Made by a program: the position numbers and the translations under genes. The notes under the pieces were generated by a model. The model did not search any database. It was given only the letters and a program-made list of their open reading frames with translations, and was not told the origin of the DNA. A stretch of 16,712 bases of DNA, taken from NCBI GenBank assembly GCA_036558265.1, contig DATBFY010000723.1, forward strand, positions 1 to 16,712, written 5' to 3'. This document shows, in pieces, positions 6,705 through 14,191 of this stretch (position 1 is its first letter; every line of letters begins with the position of its first letter). The stretch is from RYN-433 sp036558265. Its GTDB lineage: Bacteria; Planctomycetota; Phycisphaerae; Tepidisphaerales; Tepidisphaeraceae.

Positions 6705-7049
6705 TTACCTGGCGGTCGGCGGAGGCGCGGCGGCGGGTGTTCCCGAGCCTCGCTCGCGGCGCGGGCCGGCGTCCCTGGTCACGTGCTCGATGTTCGTCGA
6801 GCCGCACTTGGGGCAGGGGAAGCGCTCGCCGTAGTGCTTGGCCTGGAACTGGTTCAGCTCATGCGTGGAGACGTTGAAGTGATTGCCGCAGGCCTTGCAG
6901 ACGTAGTCCACGCCGTCGGGCACGTCCACCGAGTTTCGGGGCGTCCGGAACGTGGACCATGCCAGGTAAACGGCGAACAGCACGGCGGCGGCGACGAAGC
7001 CGAAAACGATCTTCTTGCGGAGGTCCGAGCCTTCCATTGCACTATCCAT
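6705..7049 (-). CDS. Membrane-anchored zinc-ribbon protein
   Basis: 114-aa protein with one transmembrane helix (about residues 13-31, IVFGFVAAAVLFAVYLAW) followed by a small zinc ribbon. Its two knuckles are C51-x2-C54 (VCKACGNHF) and C79-x2-C82 (FPCPKCGS), 24 residues apart. The tail (about 93-114) is Arg/Pro/Ala-rich and probably disordered. A start at residue 5 (7037) is also possible. The gene begins 9 bases after the stop of the prepilin-like gene, so the two are almost certainly co-transcribed. The pairing suggests a role with secreted or pseudopilin proteins, but the zinc ribbon alone does not define one. I do not recognise a named family. Confidence 0.75.
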   Translation of the reverse strand: MDSAMEGSDLRKKIVFGFVAAAVLFAVYLAWSTFRTPRNSVDVPDGVDYVCKACGNHFNVSTHELNQFQAKHYGERFPCPKCGSTNIEHVTRDAGPRRERGSGTPAAAPPPTAR

Positions 7050-7058
7050 TCCCGCGGG

Positions 7059-7949
7059 TCAGTGGACCTGGTTGTCCCGGTTCCACATGCGGTTCATCTG
7101 CGCCCCTTCGGGCGTGTTGCGATTGACGTTGATCAGCTCCTTCTGGGCGAACCACTGCACGTGACCGTCACAGAAGAGGATGTTGGCGCCGCCGCGATGG
7201 ATCTTGCTGGGGTACTGCTCGGCCTGGAAGGGGTCGAGGTTGAAGTCCCAGTTGTGGATCGAGGTATTGTCGCCGATGGCGATCATCTCGGCCGCCTTCC
7301 TGATGCGGCTGGCGCGGACTTCAAAGTACTTCCCGTCACCGACGTCACCGCCCATGCCGGTGGCGTCGTCCTGATTCGCGGGCCGCACGGGGCCGGTGCC
7401 CCAGTCGTTGTAGCCGTAGCTGAAGCCGATGGCGATGTTGTCGAGGAGGAGCTCGCCGGGGTCGTAGCCGAACCCGCCGTCGACATCCTTGGCGTAAATC
7501 CCGCCCGGCGCGCCGTACTTGACCTGCCACTGCAGGCCGTCGTCGGCCGCGGGACAGTAGAAGAGCTTTTCGATGCCGCCGCCACCGGTCGTGCCGGGCG
7601 CGCCGCCGGTGTAGCTCTGGGGGTTGCTGCGCATGGCCCAGCGGAGGCGCGTGGGCCACACGGCGAAGTTCGTGCCGTGCCCCGGCGCGCCCACGGCGTA
7701 GCAACCGGGGTAATACTTCGTCTGCATCGAGTACAGGGTCATCGCGATGCCCATCTGCCGGAGGTTGCTGGCACAGGCGACCTCGAGGGCCTGTTTGCGA
7801 GCCTTGCCCAGCGCGGGCATCAGGATGGAGATCAGCAACGCGATGATGCCGATGACGACCAGGAGCTCAACGAGCGTGAACCCGGCACGCTCACGCCGGT
7901 GGGCGCGAGGACGGCCGATTGTAACGGTAGGGTGGTTCGGCAAATGCAT
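7059..7949 (-). CDS. Prepilin-type N-terminal cleavage/methylation protein with H-X9-DG motif (DUF1559-type)
   Basis: 296-aa pseudopilin-like protein of the kind greatly expanded in planctomycetes. The basic leader (residues 1-23) ends in G23, followed by FTLVELLVVIGIIALLISIL. F24 is the expected methylated residue and E28 the conserved Glu at +5, so a type IV prepilin peptidase should cut at G23/F24. The C-terminal globular part ends with the H-X9-DG signature (H251 to D261-G262, in HRGGANILFCDGH). Such proteins are thought to form pseudopilus-like surface structures, but their exact roles are mostly untested. ATG 7949 is preceded by GGAA about 3 bases away. It has a good promoter upstream (8029-8056) and leads an operon with the zinc-ribbon gene. 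Confidence 0.92.
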   Translation of the reverse strand: MHLPNHPTVTIGRPRAHRRERAGFTLVELLVVIGIIALLISILMPALGKARKQALEVACASNLRQMGIAMTLYSMQTKYYPGCYAVGAPGHGTNFAVWPTRLRWAMRSNPQSYTGGAPGTTGGGGIEKLFYCPAADDGLQWQVKYGAPGGIYAKDVDGGFGYDPGELLLDNIAIGFSYGYNDWGTGPVRPANQDDATGMGGDVGDGKYFEVRASRIRKAAEMIAIGDNTSIHNWDFNLDPFQAEQYPSKIHRGGANILFCDGHVQWFAQKELINVNRNTPEGAQMNRMWNRDNQVH

Positions 7950-8028
7950 GTTCCATTCCGCCAGGAAAGATGACCTCAGGCCTCGTCGCGCGCGACGGGG
8001 AACGCGCCGGCGAATCTGCAGACACTAA

Positions 8029-8056
8029 GTTATATTGCGGTGTGTTGGCCCGTCAA
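8029..8056 (-). promoter_or_regulatory. Sigma70-like promoter of the prepilin-zinc ribbon operon
   Basis: Minus strand TTGACG (8056-8051), 16-base spacer, TATAAC (8034-8029). It predicts a leader of about 70 bases that contains the 14-bp palindrome CGTCGCGCGCGACG (7984-7997). Confidence 0.6.
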
Positions 8057-8138
8057 AGGAGTTTTTGCGTTTGCCGATTGAGATTTGTTTCGCAACCCAC
8101 GATGGCCCGCGGAAAAGTGCGCGAGGCCGTTGCGCGGA

Positions 8139-9734
8139 TCACTCCCTGACCGCGTGGGCAAACGATTCCAGCTTTGAATAATCGTTCCGCCAGGTCGTGT
8201 ACATGACGCCGATCACCCCCTGCACCTTGGCCGCCGACGCAAGCCAGTCCTTGATCTTGTTGACCGGGCCGTCGTAGTAGCCGGCGATGACCTGCTGATG
8301 CCCGCGGTCGGCGAAGAACTTGAGGCTCTGGTCGCGCTTGCCAAAGTTCCAGTTCAGGATGATCACCGACTTGTCCAGGCCTTCCCACGAGCCGGTCCAG
8401 GGGCCGTTCACCAGGTAATACGGGCCTTTGACCGCGTTGTGATAGGGGTCGAACATGTCGTTCCAGGTGTAGGCCTGGGCGCCGTCGAGCAGGCTGGTGC
8501 AGAAGCGCACGTTGTCGGCGAGCAACTGGCCGGGCGTCTTGCCGGTCTTCAGACACGATTCGTCCTGGTTGGCGACGCGGAACTCGTCGTGACTCATCAT
8601 GTAGCCGGGGGCGTTCCAGATCTGCCGCATGCGTTTGGCCTGGTCGGCGAGCAGTTCATTGACCTTGGGCTCGGCGATGCAGCAGGGCACCTGGCCGTCG
8701 TAAACCAGGTGCGGGTGATACCACGAGACGCGAAGTTGCGTGCCATCCGGCAGGTTCTTCGTGTGAATCGCGGGATAGGAATCGTGCCAGACCTCGTATT
8801 CGCCGGCGAATGGGACGGTGCCCATGCGCGGGTCTTTGACGGGGTCGAAATCCTTGCCCTCTTCGAGCACGCGGTCGCCGGCCTTGACGACCAGCGGCGC
8901 GCCGGGCCGGCGCAGCACGTTCAACAGGCCCACCTCTTCGATCCGCCAGTCGCGCCACTGAAGGGTGCCTTTGGCGTCGCCCCAGACGCCGAAGTAGATC
9001 GCGACGTCGCTGTGGTCGAGCGAGTTGAAGGTGACGTGATGCGTTGTCCAGTCCTGGGTGGGCTTGACGTGAATGTTGGTCCAGTTGAGCGAGACGCCGT
9101 CGTTCGCCAGCGCCTTGATCTCCGGGTGGCCGGTGTAGCCGTCGGTCTTGATCTGAACGGAGACGTGGTAGTGGCGATAGGGCGTGAGCTTGAGCTTCTG
9201 ATTCAGCCGGGCATTGCCGTGGTTATCGGTGACGGTGGCCGTGCGGGCGGCGGGGTCGAACTTCACCGTGTCGTCAATGAAGCTGAACTTGGGGCGGAAG
9301 GCGATGGCCGGATCGGCCTGGAGTCGGGCGACGTTGTTTTTGACGACAAACGGCGCATCCTTGACGGGCAGGCCCTCGGCGAGGTTCGGGTCCCGGGACA
9401 ACAGGTCGTTCGAGTAGCCGATACTGAACAGTGCCGGCACGATCGTGAGCTTCAAGTCGGCGGCGATGCGCTTCGTGCGCTCGCAGTTGTCGAAGTAGTG
9501 CTTGTCCATCTCCGCCAGGCGCGAGAACTTGGCATCGGCCAGCAGGACGTGCGTATAGCCGGCCTTGACGGCGCGGGCCCAGATCTGCTGCAGCTTGTCG
9601 ATGTTGCGATCGACCAGGAGGTTGGTGGGGTAGTAGAGCCAGAGCTGGCGCCGGGCGTCTTCGGCGGCGCGCGTGGCGGTGGCGGGGAGGAGCGCGAGCA
9701 GGAGCGCGGCGAGAAGGGGGAACGGGCGTTTCAT
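8139..9734 (-). CDS. Secreted glycosidase-like protein (TIM-barrel fold with a beta-sandwich insert), uncharacterised
   Basis: 531-aa exported protein. The signal peptide MKRPFPLLAALLLALL ends near TRAAE (about residue 24). Residues about 25-110 look like the first beta/alpha units of a TIM barrel (WLYYPTN, YTHVLLADAKF, LTIVPALFSIGYSND). Residues about 140-290 form a beta-rich insert resembling a carbohydrate-binding module (YHVSVQIKTDGY, VAIYFGVWGD). The barrel then resumes, with YMMSHDEFR carrying adjacent acids D383 and E384, like the Asp-Glu pair of GH20-type enzymes, and later LNWNFGK and AGYYDG. I cannot assign a CAZy family; glycosidase activity is inference from the fold and the DE pair. 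ATG 9734 is preferred because it starts the signal peptide, although no Shine-Dalgarno is visible; the 36 bases upstream in frame add an unlikely extension. No membrane anchor is seen. Confidence 0.72.
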   Translation of the reverse strand: MKRPFPLLAALLLALLPATATRAAEDARRQLWLYYPTNLLVDRNIDKLQQIWARAVKAGYTHVLLADAKFSRLAEMDKHYFDNCERTKRIAADLKLTIVPALFSIGYSNDLLSRDPNLAEGLPVKDAPFVVKNNVARLQADPAIAFRPKFSFIDDTVKFDPAARTATVTDNHGNARLNQKLKLTPYRHYHVSVQIKTDGYTGHPEIKALANDGVSLNWTNIHVKPTQDWTTHHVTFNSLDHSDVAIYFGVWGDAKGTLQWRDWRIEEVGLLNVLRRPGAPLVVKAGDRVLEEGKDFDPVKDPRMGTVPFAGEYEVWHDSYPAIHTKNLPDGTQLRVSWYHPHLVYDGQVPCCIAEPKVNELLADQAKRMRQIWNAPGYMMSHDEFRVANQDESCLKTGKTPGQLLADNVRFCTSLLDGAQAYTWNDMFDPYHNAVKGPYYLVNGPWTGSWEGLDKSVIILNWNFGKRDQSLKFFADRGHQQVIAGYYDGPVNKIKDWLASAAKVQGVIGVMYTTWRNDYSKLESFAHAVRE

Positions 9735-9809
9735 GTCATGTGATACCGCGGGGGAGGCGGGGTGTCGCAAGCCGATTACTGTATGCTATTGTTCGGAGGC
9801 GTCGCGCTC

Positions 9810-10172
9810 ATGTCCTACGACCTGACGATCTGGAAACGCTCGGCCAGGGCCAAGAGTACCATGACGCAGGAGGTCCTTGCCGCGATTGGGGAGGACGCCG
9901 CGCATCCTGCGATGGCGCGCTTCGACGCTCACGGGTTCATTCGCGACCTGCGGGCGAAGTTTGGCGGTGAGGAACGGTGGTCCAATGAGGACCTGGCTCC
10001 TCCGTTCATGTTCGAGGTCGTCGATTTCACGGGGACGCCGGCCAACTGGATCAGCGTGAATATTGGATATGGCGATGTCGCGGCCGTGTTACCCGAGCTG
10101 GTGAAGCTGGCGACGGAACACGGGCTGGTGGTGTTTGATTGGCAGACGGAAAAGTTACACGGGGAGCGGTAG
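9810..10172 (+). CDS. Small conserved-type protein of unknown function
   Basis: 120-aa soluble protein beginning MSYDLTIWKR, a start shared by a large class of small bacterial proteins of unknown role. No signal peptide or membrane segment is present, and it has no Cys. The second half includes FMFEVVDF, WISVNIGYGD and a closing helix-strand with ELVKLATEHGLVVFDWQT. ATG 9810 is chosen because GGAGG ends 10 bases upstream and MSYDL is the expected N-terminus; an earlier ATG at 9783 adds nine residues and lacks a binding site. It is divergent from the secreted glycosidase-like gene and lies 40 bases before a broken gene. Similar proteins are sometimes found beside polymorphic toxins, but no toxin is here and I assign no function. 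Confidence 0.7.
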   Translation: MSYDLTIWKRSARAKSTMTQEVLAAIGEDAAHPAMARFDAHGFIRDLRAKFGGEERWSNEDLAPPFMFEVVDFTGTPANWISVNIGYGDVAAVLPELVKLATEHGLVVFDWQTEKLHGER

Positions 10173-10212
10173 CCGGTGGAGAGCGTCGATACGACGGGCC
10201 TTGTATGAAAAC

Positions 10213-10540
10213 ATGGCCGCCTGATCGAAGTTGACGGGGAGCGCTACCGTTGGACGGTGGGCAACTCGCAGCAGGCCCGCACTGGTTCGATCTCCGTGGT
10301 ATTAGAGGCGGCGGCGAGGCCGGGGGAGCGGCTGATCGTGCAGGTGCCGTGCAGGAACTTCTGGCTTGATGTCAAAGAGTTGACCGATGGGCGGCGAGGT
10401 TTTGATCTGGACGCGTACCGTCCCGTCACGCCGGGAATGGTGAGGAGAATGATCGTCTCCGCGTTGGCGGCGGGTGGAAACCGTCCGACCGCCGAAAGCG
10501 CATGCTCTTCACGTGGGCAGACATGGCCGATGATTCGTAG
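10213..10540 (+). pseudogene. Frameshifted remnant of a small (about 108 aa) protein gene
   Basis: Three reading frames must be joined to recover one protein. ATG 10213 is in one frame and stops at once (ATG GCC GCC TGA). The body, RLIEVDGERYRW through RLIVQVPCRNFWLDVKEL to YRPVTPGMVRRMIVSALAA (10218-10471), is in a second frame with no ATG. The natural ending GWKPSDRRKR and FTWADMADDS with TAG 10538 is in the third frame from 10472. Each junction (near 10216-10218 and 10470-10472) is explained by a single missing base. The rejoined sequence reads like a compact intact protein of unknown family. Two independent single-base losses favour a decaying gene; assembly or sequencing error is the alternative. 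Confidence 0.65.
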
Positions 10541-10608
10541 GGTGGGCTTCGCCCACCACCTTCGCCAGACGAGGCGGTCCGCGCGAGCTGGGCGGAGCCC
10601 ACACTACA
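10537..10608. repeat. REP/MITE-like palindromic element
   Basis: The left arm GTAGGGTGGGCTTCGCCCAC (10537-10556) and the right arm (10587-10607) are near reverse complements: GTAG-GGTGGGCTTCGCCCA against GTAGTGTGGGCTCCGCCCA. Each arm is itself a small hairpin (GTGGGC-TTC-GCCCAC). The GTAGGGTGGGC...GCCCACCCTAC form is a widespread class of bacterial intergenic palindrome. The first three bases of its TAG overlap the stop codon of the pseudogene. It lies 37 bases from the end of the radical SAM gene. Confidence 0.75.
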
Positions 10609-10644
10609 GGGCGATTGTTGTGAAATAAGTCATTTGAAACCCGG

Positions 10645-12198
10645 TCAGGAGGACGTCCGCAGATGCCGCGCCTGCCGCGGCGGGGCCGACGACGCCTGCT
10701 GCGGCCGCCGCTCGGTCGCTTGATCGGCGATGAACGGCCTCAGGAACCCTGGCCGATCCGAGCGCCCGGCCCGCTGGTAGTCGGCCCAGATCAATGCGGC
10801 GATCCGCGCCGGATCGTGGCCCAACGTTCCCGTCAGATGATCGAACAAAAACTCCGCCAGGTCGTGTAGCGCGATCCCATGATTGCGCCCCATCTTCTTG
10901 TACAGCCGATCCGAAAGCTCCATGACCCCTGCGAACGGCGATGCGTCCTCCCACAACACCGGCAGCGTGTCGCGGAAGTTGCCGCTGTTCGCCAGCAGAT
11001 CCCAGTACCGCGCGAACCGCCGCAGTCGCTGCATCGTCGCAAAATCGATCAGCTTCGTCTGGAGGATCTCGTAGGGCGGATTGGGGCTGTAGACCATCCC
11101 CCACTCGACATCGTGTCGCACGATCGGCGTCCCGCGCAGGCGCTTGAGCATCCCCACCTGGATCTCCTGCGGCCCAAGCGCCACCAGGCGATCAAATCCG
11201 GCCGCGAACGATTCCACGTCCTCGCCCGGTAGCCCCACGATCAGATCCGCGTGAACGTGTACGCCCGTCTGGCTTCGCAGAAACCGCAGGTTGTCTTCGA
11301 GCCGTGCGTTGTCCTGCCGGCGGCTGATGCGCTCGGCCACGTCCTCGTTGAACGTCTGGATCCCCACCTCGAACTGCAGCGCCCCCGGCGGAAATTGCCG
11401 GATCAGCGAGCGCAGCGCGTCGGGCAGGCGGTCCGGGATCATCTCGAAGTGCAAAAACAGTTCCGGCGTGTAGCGGTCGAGGAAGAACTGCAGGATCGCC
11501 CGAGAGATGTTCAGGTTCAGGTTGAACGTGCGATCGACGAACTTGAACCGCCGCAGCCCCCGATCGAGCAGCGATTGCATGGCCGCCAGAAACGCGTCCA
11601 GCGGCACATTGCGCACCGGCACGTCGAGCGAGGAGAGGCAGAACTCGCACTTGAATGGACAGCCGCGCGAGGCTTCGACGTAGACGACGCGGTGTCGGAG
11701 GTCGTGGTCGGTGTAGAGGTCGTAGGGAAGGCGAAGGAGGCTCGTGCTGAGTCCTGAGGGAGCGAACTCGGGCAGCTCGGCGGGGATGACCTTCTGCAGT
11801 GGACACTGGCCGGTCAGCAGTTTTGCGCAAAGCTGGGCGAAGGCCAGGTCCGCTTCGCCGGTGATGACGTAGTCGGCATAGCGCGCGATCTGCTGCTGCT
11901 CAGTTTCATACGAGATCTCCGGCCCGCCCAGGATCAGCGTGAGCTCCGGCCGCACTCGCTTGAGGTCCGCCGCCAGCGCCGTCGTCTGGGCAGCGTTCCA
12001 GATGTAGACCCCCAGGCCGACGATCTTCGGATCGCGCGCCAGGATGGCCTCGAGCACGTCGGTCGGCCGCTGGTTGATGTCGAACTCGAGCAGCGCGGCG
12101 CGCTCGGCGAGCGGGCCGAGATTGGCCATCAAATACCGCAGCCCGAACGCGGCGTGCGGGTATTTGGCGTTGAGGGTGGCGAGGACGATATCAGCCAT
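10645..12198 (-). CDS. B12-binding radical SAM protein (DUF4080-type C-terminus)
   Basis: 517-aa iron-sulfur enzyme. Residues 1-130 are a cobalamin-binding Rossmann domain (ATLNAKYPHAAFGLRYL; IVGLGVYIWN; LILGGPEISYE). The radical SAM core follows, with the cluster motif C180-x3-C184-x2-C187 in RGCPFKCEFC, then FKFVDRTFN and the elongator-type segment FEVGIQTFN and ADLIVGLPGED. The C-terminal part (about 400-517, with LRRFARYWDLLANSGNF) matches the DUF4080-type extension seen in this group. Members of this class usually do methylations or rearrangements; the substrate is unknown. ATG 12198 starts the B12 domain (MADIVLATL); the 84 upstream codons in frame are low-complexity and Arg-rich. No Shine-Dalgarno is visible and a TATAAT box lies just 16 bases upstream, suggesting a very short leader. 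Confidence 0.9.
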   Translation of the reverse strand: MADIVLATLNAKYPHAAFGLRYLMANLGPLAERAALLEFDINQRPTDVLEAILARDPKIVGLGVYIWNAAQTTALAADLKRVRPELTLILGGPEISYETEQQQIARYADYVITGEADLAFAQLCAKLLTGQCPLQKVIPAELPEFAPSGLSTSLLRLPYDLYTDHDLRHRVVYVEASRGCPFKCEFCLSSLDVPVRNVPLDAFLAAMQSLLDRGLRRFKFVDRTFNLNLNISRAILQFFLDRYTPELFLHFEMIPDRLPDALRSLIRQFPPGALQFEVGIQTFNEDVAERISRRQDNARLEDNLRFLRSQTGVHVHADLIVGLPGEDVESFAAGFDRLVALGPQEIQVGMLKRLRGTPIVRHDVEWGMVYSPNPPYEILQTKLIDFATMQRLRRFARYWDLLANSGNFRDTLPVLWEDASPFAGVMELSDRLYKKMGRNHGIALHDLAEFLFDHLTGTLGHDPARIAALIWADYQRAGRSDRPGFLRPFIADQATERRPQQASSAPPRQARHLRTSS

Positions 12199-12214
12199 AT
12201 TCGATCGGGCCGGG

Positions 12215-12220
12215 ATTATA
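12215..12220 (-). promoter_or_regulatory. -10 box for the radical SAM gene
   Basis: Minus strand TATAAT, a consensus match, ending 16 bases before ATG 12198. No good -35 box is found at 16-18 bases. The box lies in the loop of a small dyad (CCGGGA 12210-12215 / TCCCGG 12223-12228). Confidence 0.4.
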
Positions 12221-12362
12221 CGTCCCGGGAACCCGCACGGTGCGCCTTGATCCGGTCCCTTCGCGCGGACGCGACCTTGGGCGTGTTCGCGCGATTGCGT
12301 TGACGCGGCTCGCGCCAAATCATCTTCCGCGCCTTCGCACCGCACCGGCGGTCCGTGGTGGG

Positions 12363-12380
12363 CGGTCACGATCGTGACCG
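12363..12380. promoter_or_regulatory. 18-bp perfect palindrome, possible operator
   Basis: CGGTCACGATCGTGACCG is self-complementary over its full length. It lies about 165 bases upstream of the radical SAM start, on its 5' side, and could bind a dimeric regulator. No other evidence supports this. Confidence 0.35.
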
Positions 12381-12717
12381 ACGGCACGGCCGAAATCCCG
12401 CGCGGATCGCGCCGTTTTTTCCTTCTCTTTTCCACCCCGGCGCGGGACAATCAACTCATGCGTTCCCCCGGCCTTTGTCATCCGACAGGCCCGGATGTTT
12501 CCAAGGGGTTCCCCTGTTCGCCCGATTTGTCGCCGCCGCCGCCGCGCTGCCGCCGCAGCCCTGTTCCGGCATCATTCCTTTCATCCATCATTCATTGCCG
12601 CTGCTGCGTCACCGGCCGGCCGACACCCGCGAAGGAAGGATGGCGCGCCGGCCCATGACCGCACACCACGCAATGATCTGATCCATCGTTAATTGTGGAG
12701 TCGCAGTGCAATACGGT

Positions 12718-12781
12718 GCGTGCGTGCGCGCCGCCGCCCGTTCGCTTCGCGCGGACGCCGGGCCTGCGCGCGCACGCACGC
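12718..12781 (+). promoter_or_regulatory. Strong leader hairpin before the membrane-protein gene
   Basis: A perfect 14-bp inverted repeat (GCGTGCGTGCGCGC 12718-12731 / GCGCGCACGCACGC 12768-12781) encloses 36 bases that also pair partly. It ends 25 bases before the start codon, just upstream of the AAGGA binding site. It could regulate translation or end an upstream transcript. Confidence 0.45.
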
Positions 12782-12806
12782 GCCCCAGATGAAAAGGAAT
12801 CGCACC

Positions 12807-14123
12807 ATGTCCGACCTCGATCCCGCCAACGACGAACCCGAACCCACCGCCGCCGGTGACGAATCGCCCGCACCCCCCCTGCCGCCGCCGCCGCACATCC
12901 TCAAGCCGCGTCCCCTCCTCCTGCGCCTGGTGGCCGATCACAACCCGTTTTACCTGCTCAGCGCCGCCTGCATGCTCGCCAGTTGCCTGGCGCTGACCAA
13001 CTCGCTCTCCTGGATCCCCATCGCCACACGCCGCCTGCTCACGCTGATCGTCACCCTCAACGTCTACGAGGCCGCCCTCCTGGCCATCGCCCTCTACCTG
13101 GTCGCCCGCCGCCGCCTGGTGCACGACGGGCGGATGCTCCTGATCCTCCAGGCCTTCTTCCTGGTCGATTTCACCTTCCTCAACGCCGAGATCGCCACCG
13201 CCGACCAGCGCCTGGGCCTGTGGGTCAACGCGACCCTGTTCGCCCTGGCGGTGCTGAAGCTGGGCATTGTGATGCGCGTGCTCAAACCCTCGACGTTCAC
13301 GCCGATGCAGTTCGCGTTCGTGATGATCCAGATCTTCGTCCTGTTCGCGACGCCTTGCGTGCTATGGCATCTTGACGGTGGCCGCGGCAGCGTCGGCCCA
13401 CGCCACCTCTACGTCGCCTGGTGGCTGACCGCCCTCCTGCCCGCTCTCTATGAAGTCCTCACCCGCTTCGACACCTATGCCCAACCCACGACAGAGTACG
13501 AAACCGCCGGCGATCGGGCCGCGCCGACCCGCTCCTACCTCGCCCTCCCCTACCTCTCCTTGCTCACCCACCTGGGCATCCTGCATTACGTCTACAACGT
13601 CGGCTTCTACGGCGCCCACGCCACACCCTTCCTCCTGGGCCTGACGCTCATCCTCAACCGCGTGAGCCCGACCGGCCTGATGCCGCGCAAGGACCTCTTG
13701 ACCCTCCGCCTGATCCTCCCGCTCGTCGCGGTTCTGGTATCGGCCAACAACCCGTTCGACTTCCCGATCCACCGCACCTACCCCGTGATCGTGCTGACGC
13801 CGCTGAACCTGGCGCTCCTGGCGGCGTTCCTGGTCTACGTCTACTGCTTCCTGCGCCCCCACGCGATCCTCTTCCTCGCCAGTGGCGCGGTGGCGGCCGT
13901 GTGCTACGTCCTGGGCCCCTCGCGCCGCCAGATCGGCGACGCGATCCAGACCGCCTGGGACTGGACCTCCACCCTCGCCCAGCGCATCGTCCCGAAAACG
14001 CTGGCGGACTGGGGCATCCTGGGTCTGATCGCCTCCTTCGCGCTCTTGCTGATCGGCTTCTGGGTCAGCCTGGGGAAACGGACCTCCGAAACCGAGGATC
14101 CTCTGTCACCGCCCTCGTCATAA
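12807..14123 (+). CDS. Polytopic integral membrane protein, unknown function
   Basis: 438-aa inner-membrane protein. Residues 1-44 are an acidic, Pro-rich cytosolic-type tail without a signal peptide. About 11 or 12 transmembrane helices follow, roughly at 47-66, 77-100, 109-130, 137-158, 167-186, 201-217, 245-264, 273-286, 299-312, 325-348, 352-370 and 401-421. The motif ADHNPFYLLSAACML at 43-57 introduces the first helix, and SANNPFDFPIHRTYPVIVL at 312-330 lies between late helices. No transporter or enzyme family is recognised. ATG 12807 is preceded by AAGGA at 8 bases; the 38 codons upstream in frame are an Arg-rich artefact. It is convergent with the surface-protein gene and separated from it by a hairpin. 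The coding strand is C-rich, unlike most other genes here. Confidence 0.8.
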   Translation: MSDLDPANDEPEPTAAGDESPAPPLPPPPHILKPRPLLLRLVADHNPFYLLSAACMLASCLALTNSLSWIPIATRRLLTLIVTLNVYEAALLAIALYLVARRRLVHDGRMLLILQAFFLVDFTFLNAEIATADQRLGLWVNATLFALAVLKLGIVMRVLKPSTFTPMQFAFVMIQIFVLFATPCVLWHLDGGRGSVGPRHLYVAWWLTALLPALYEVLTRFDTYAQPTTEYETAGDRAAPTRSYLALPYLSLLTHLGILHYVYNVGFYGAHATPFLLGLTLILNRVSPTGLMPRKDLLTLRLILPLVAVLVSANNPFDFPIHRTYPVIVLTPLNLALLAAFLVYVYCFLRPHAILFLASGAVAAVCYVLGPSRRQIGDAIQTAWDWTSTLAQRIVPKTLADWGILGLIASFALLLIGFWVSLGKRTSETEDPLSPPSS

Positions 14124-14144
14124 GCGCAAGGACCACCCTCTTCC

Positions 14145-14170
14145 CCCTCTCCCGGTACGCCGGGAGAGGG
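14145..14170. terminator. Hairpin between convergent genes
   Basis: Perfect 11-bp stem CCCTCTCCCGG / CCGGGAGAGGG with loop TACG. It lies 21 bases after one gene's stop and 21 bases from the other's. There is no T-run, so it may act as a factor-dependent terminator or be a common CCCTCTCCC-type intergenic repeat. Confidence 0.6.
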
Positions 14171-14191
14171 ACGGGGTGAGGGTCTGTGTCC

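Larger units (their letters stand above)
12199..12806. other. 608-bp spacer between divergent genes
   Basis: No credible gene. From left to right it holds a -10 box for the radical SAM gene, an 18-bp perfect palindrome (12363-12380), a GC-rich CCG-repeat stretch near 12530-12560, and a long hairpin (12718-12781) just before the membrane-protein gene. The open frames across it are low-complexity (Pro/Arg/Ser-rich) and lack binding sites. Its length leaves room for an unannotated small RNA, but I see no direct sign of one. Confidence 0.6.

Noticed and set aside
8298..9743. 481-aa plus-strand frame
   Set aside because: It is antisense to the secreted glycosidase-like gene; Val/Gly/Ala-rich without domain features or a signal peptide.
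12374..12658. 94-aa plus-strand frame in the spacer before the membrane protein
   Set aside because: Pro/Cys/Ser-rich low-complexity translation and no ribosome binding site.
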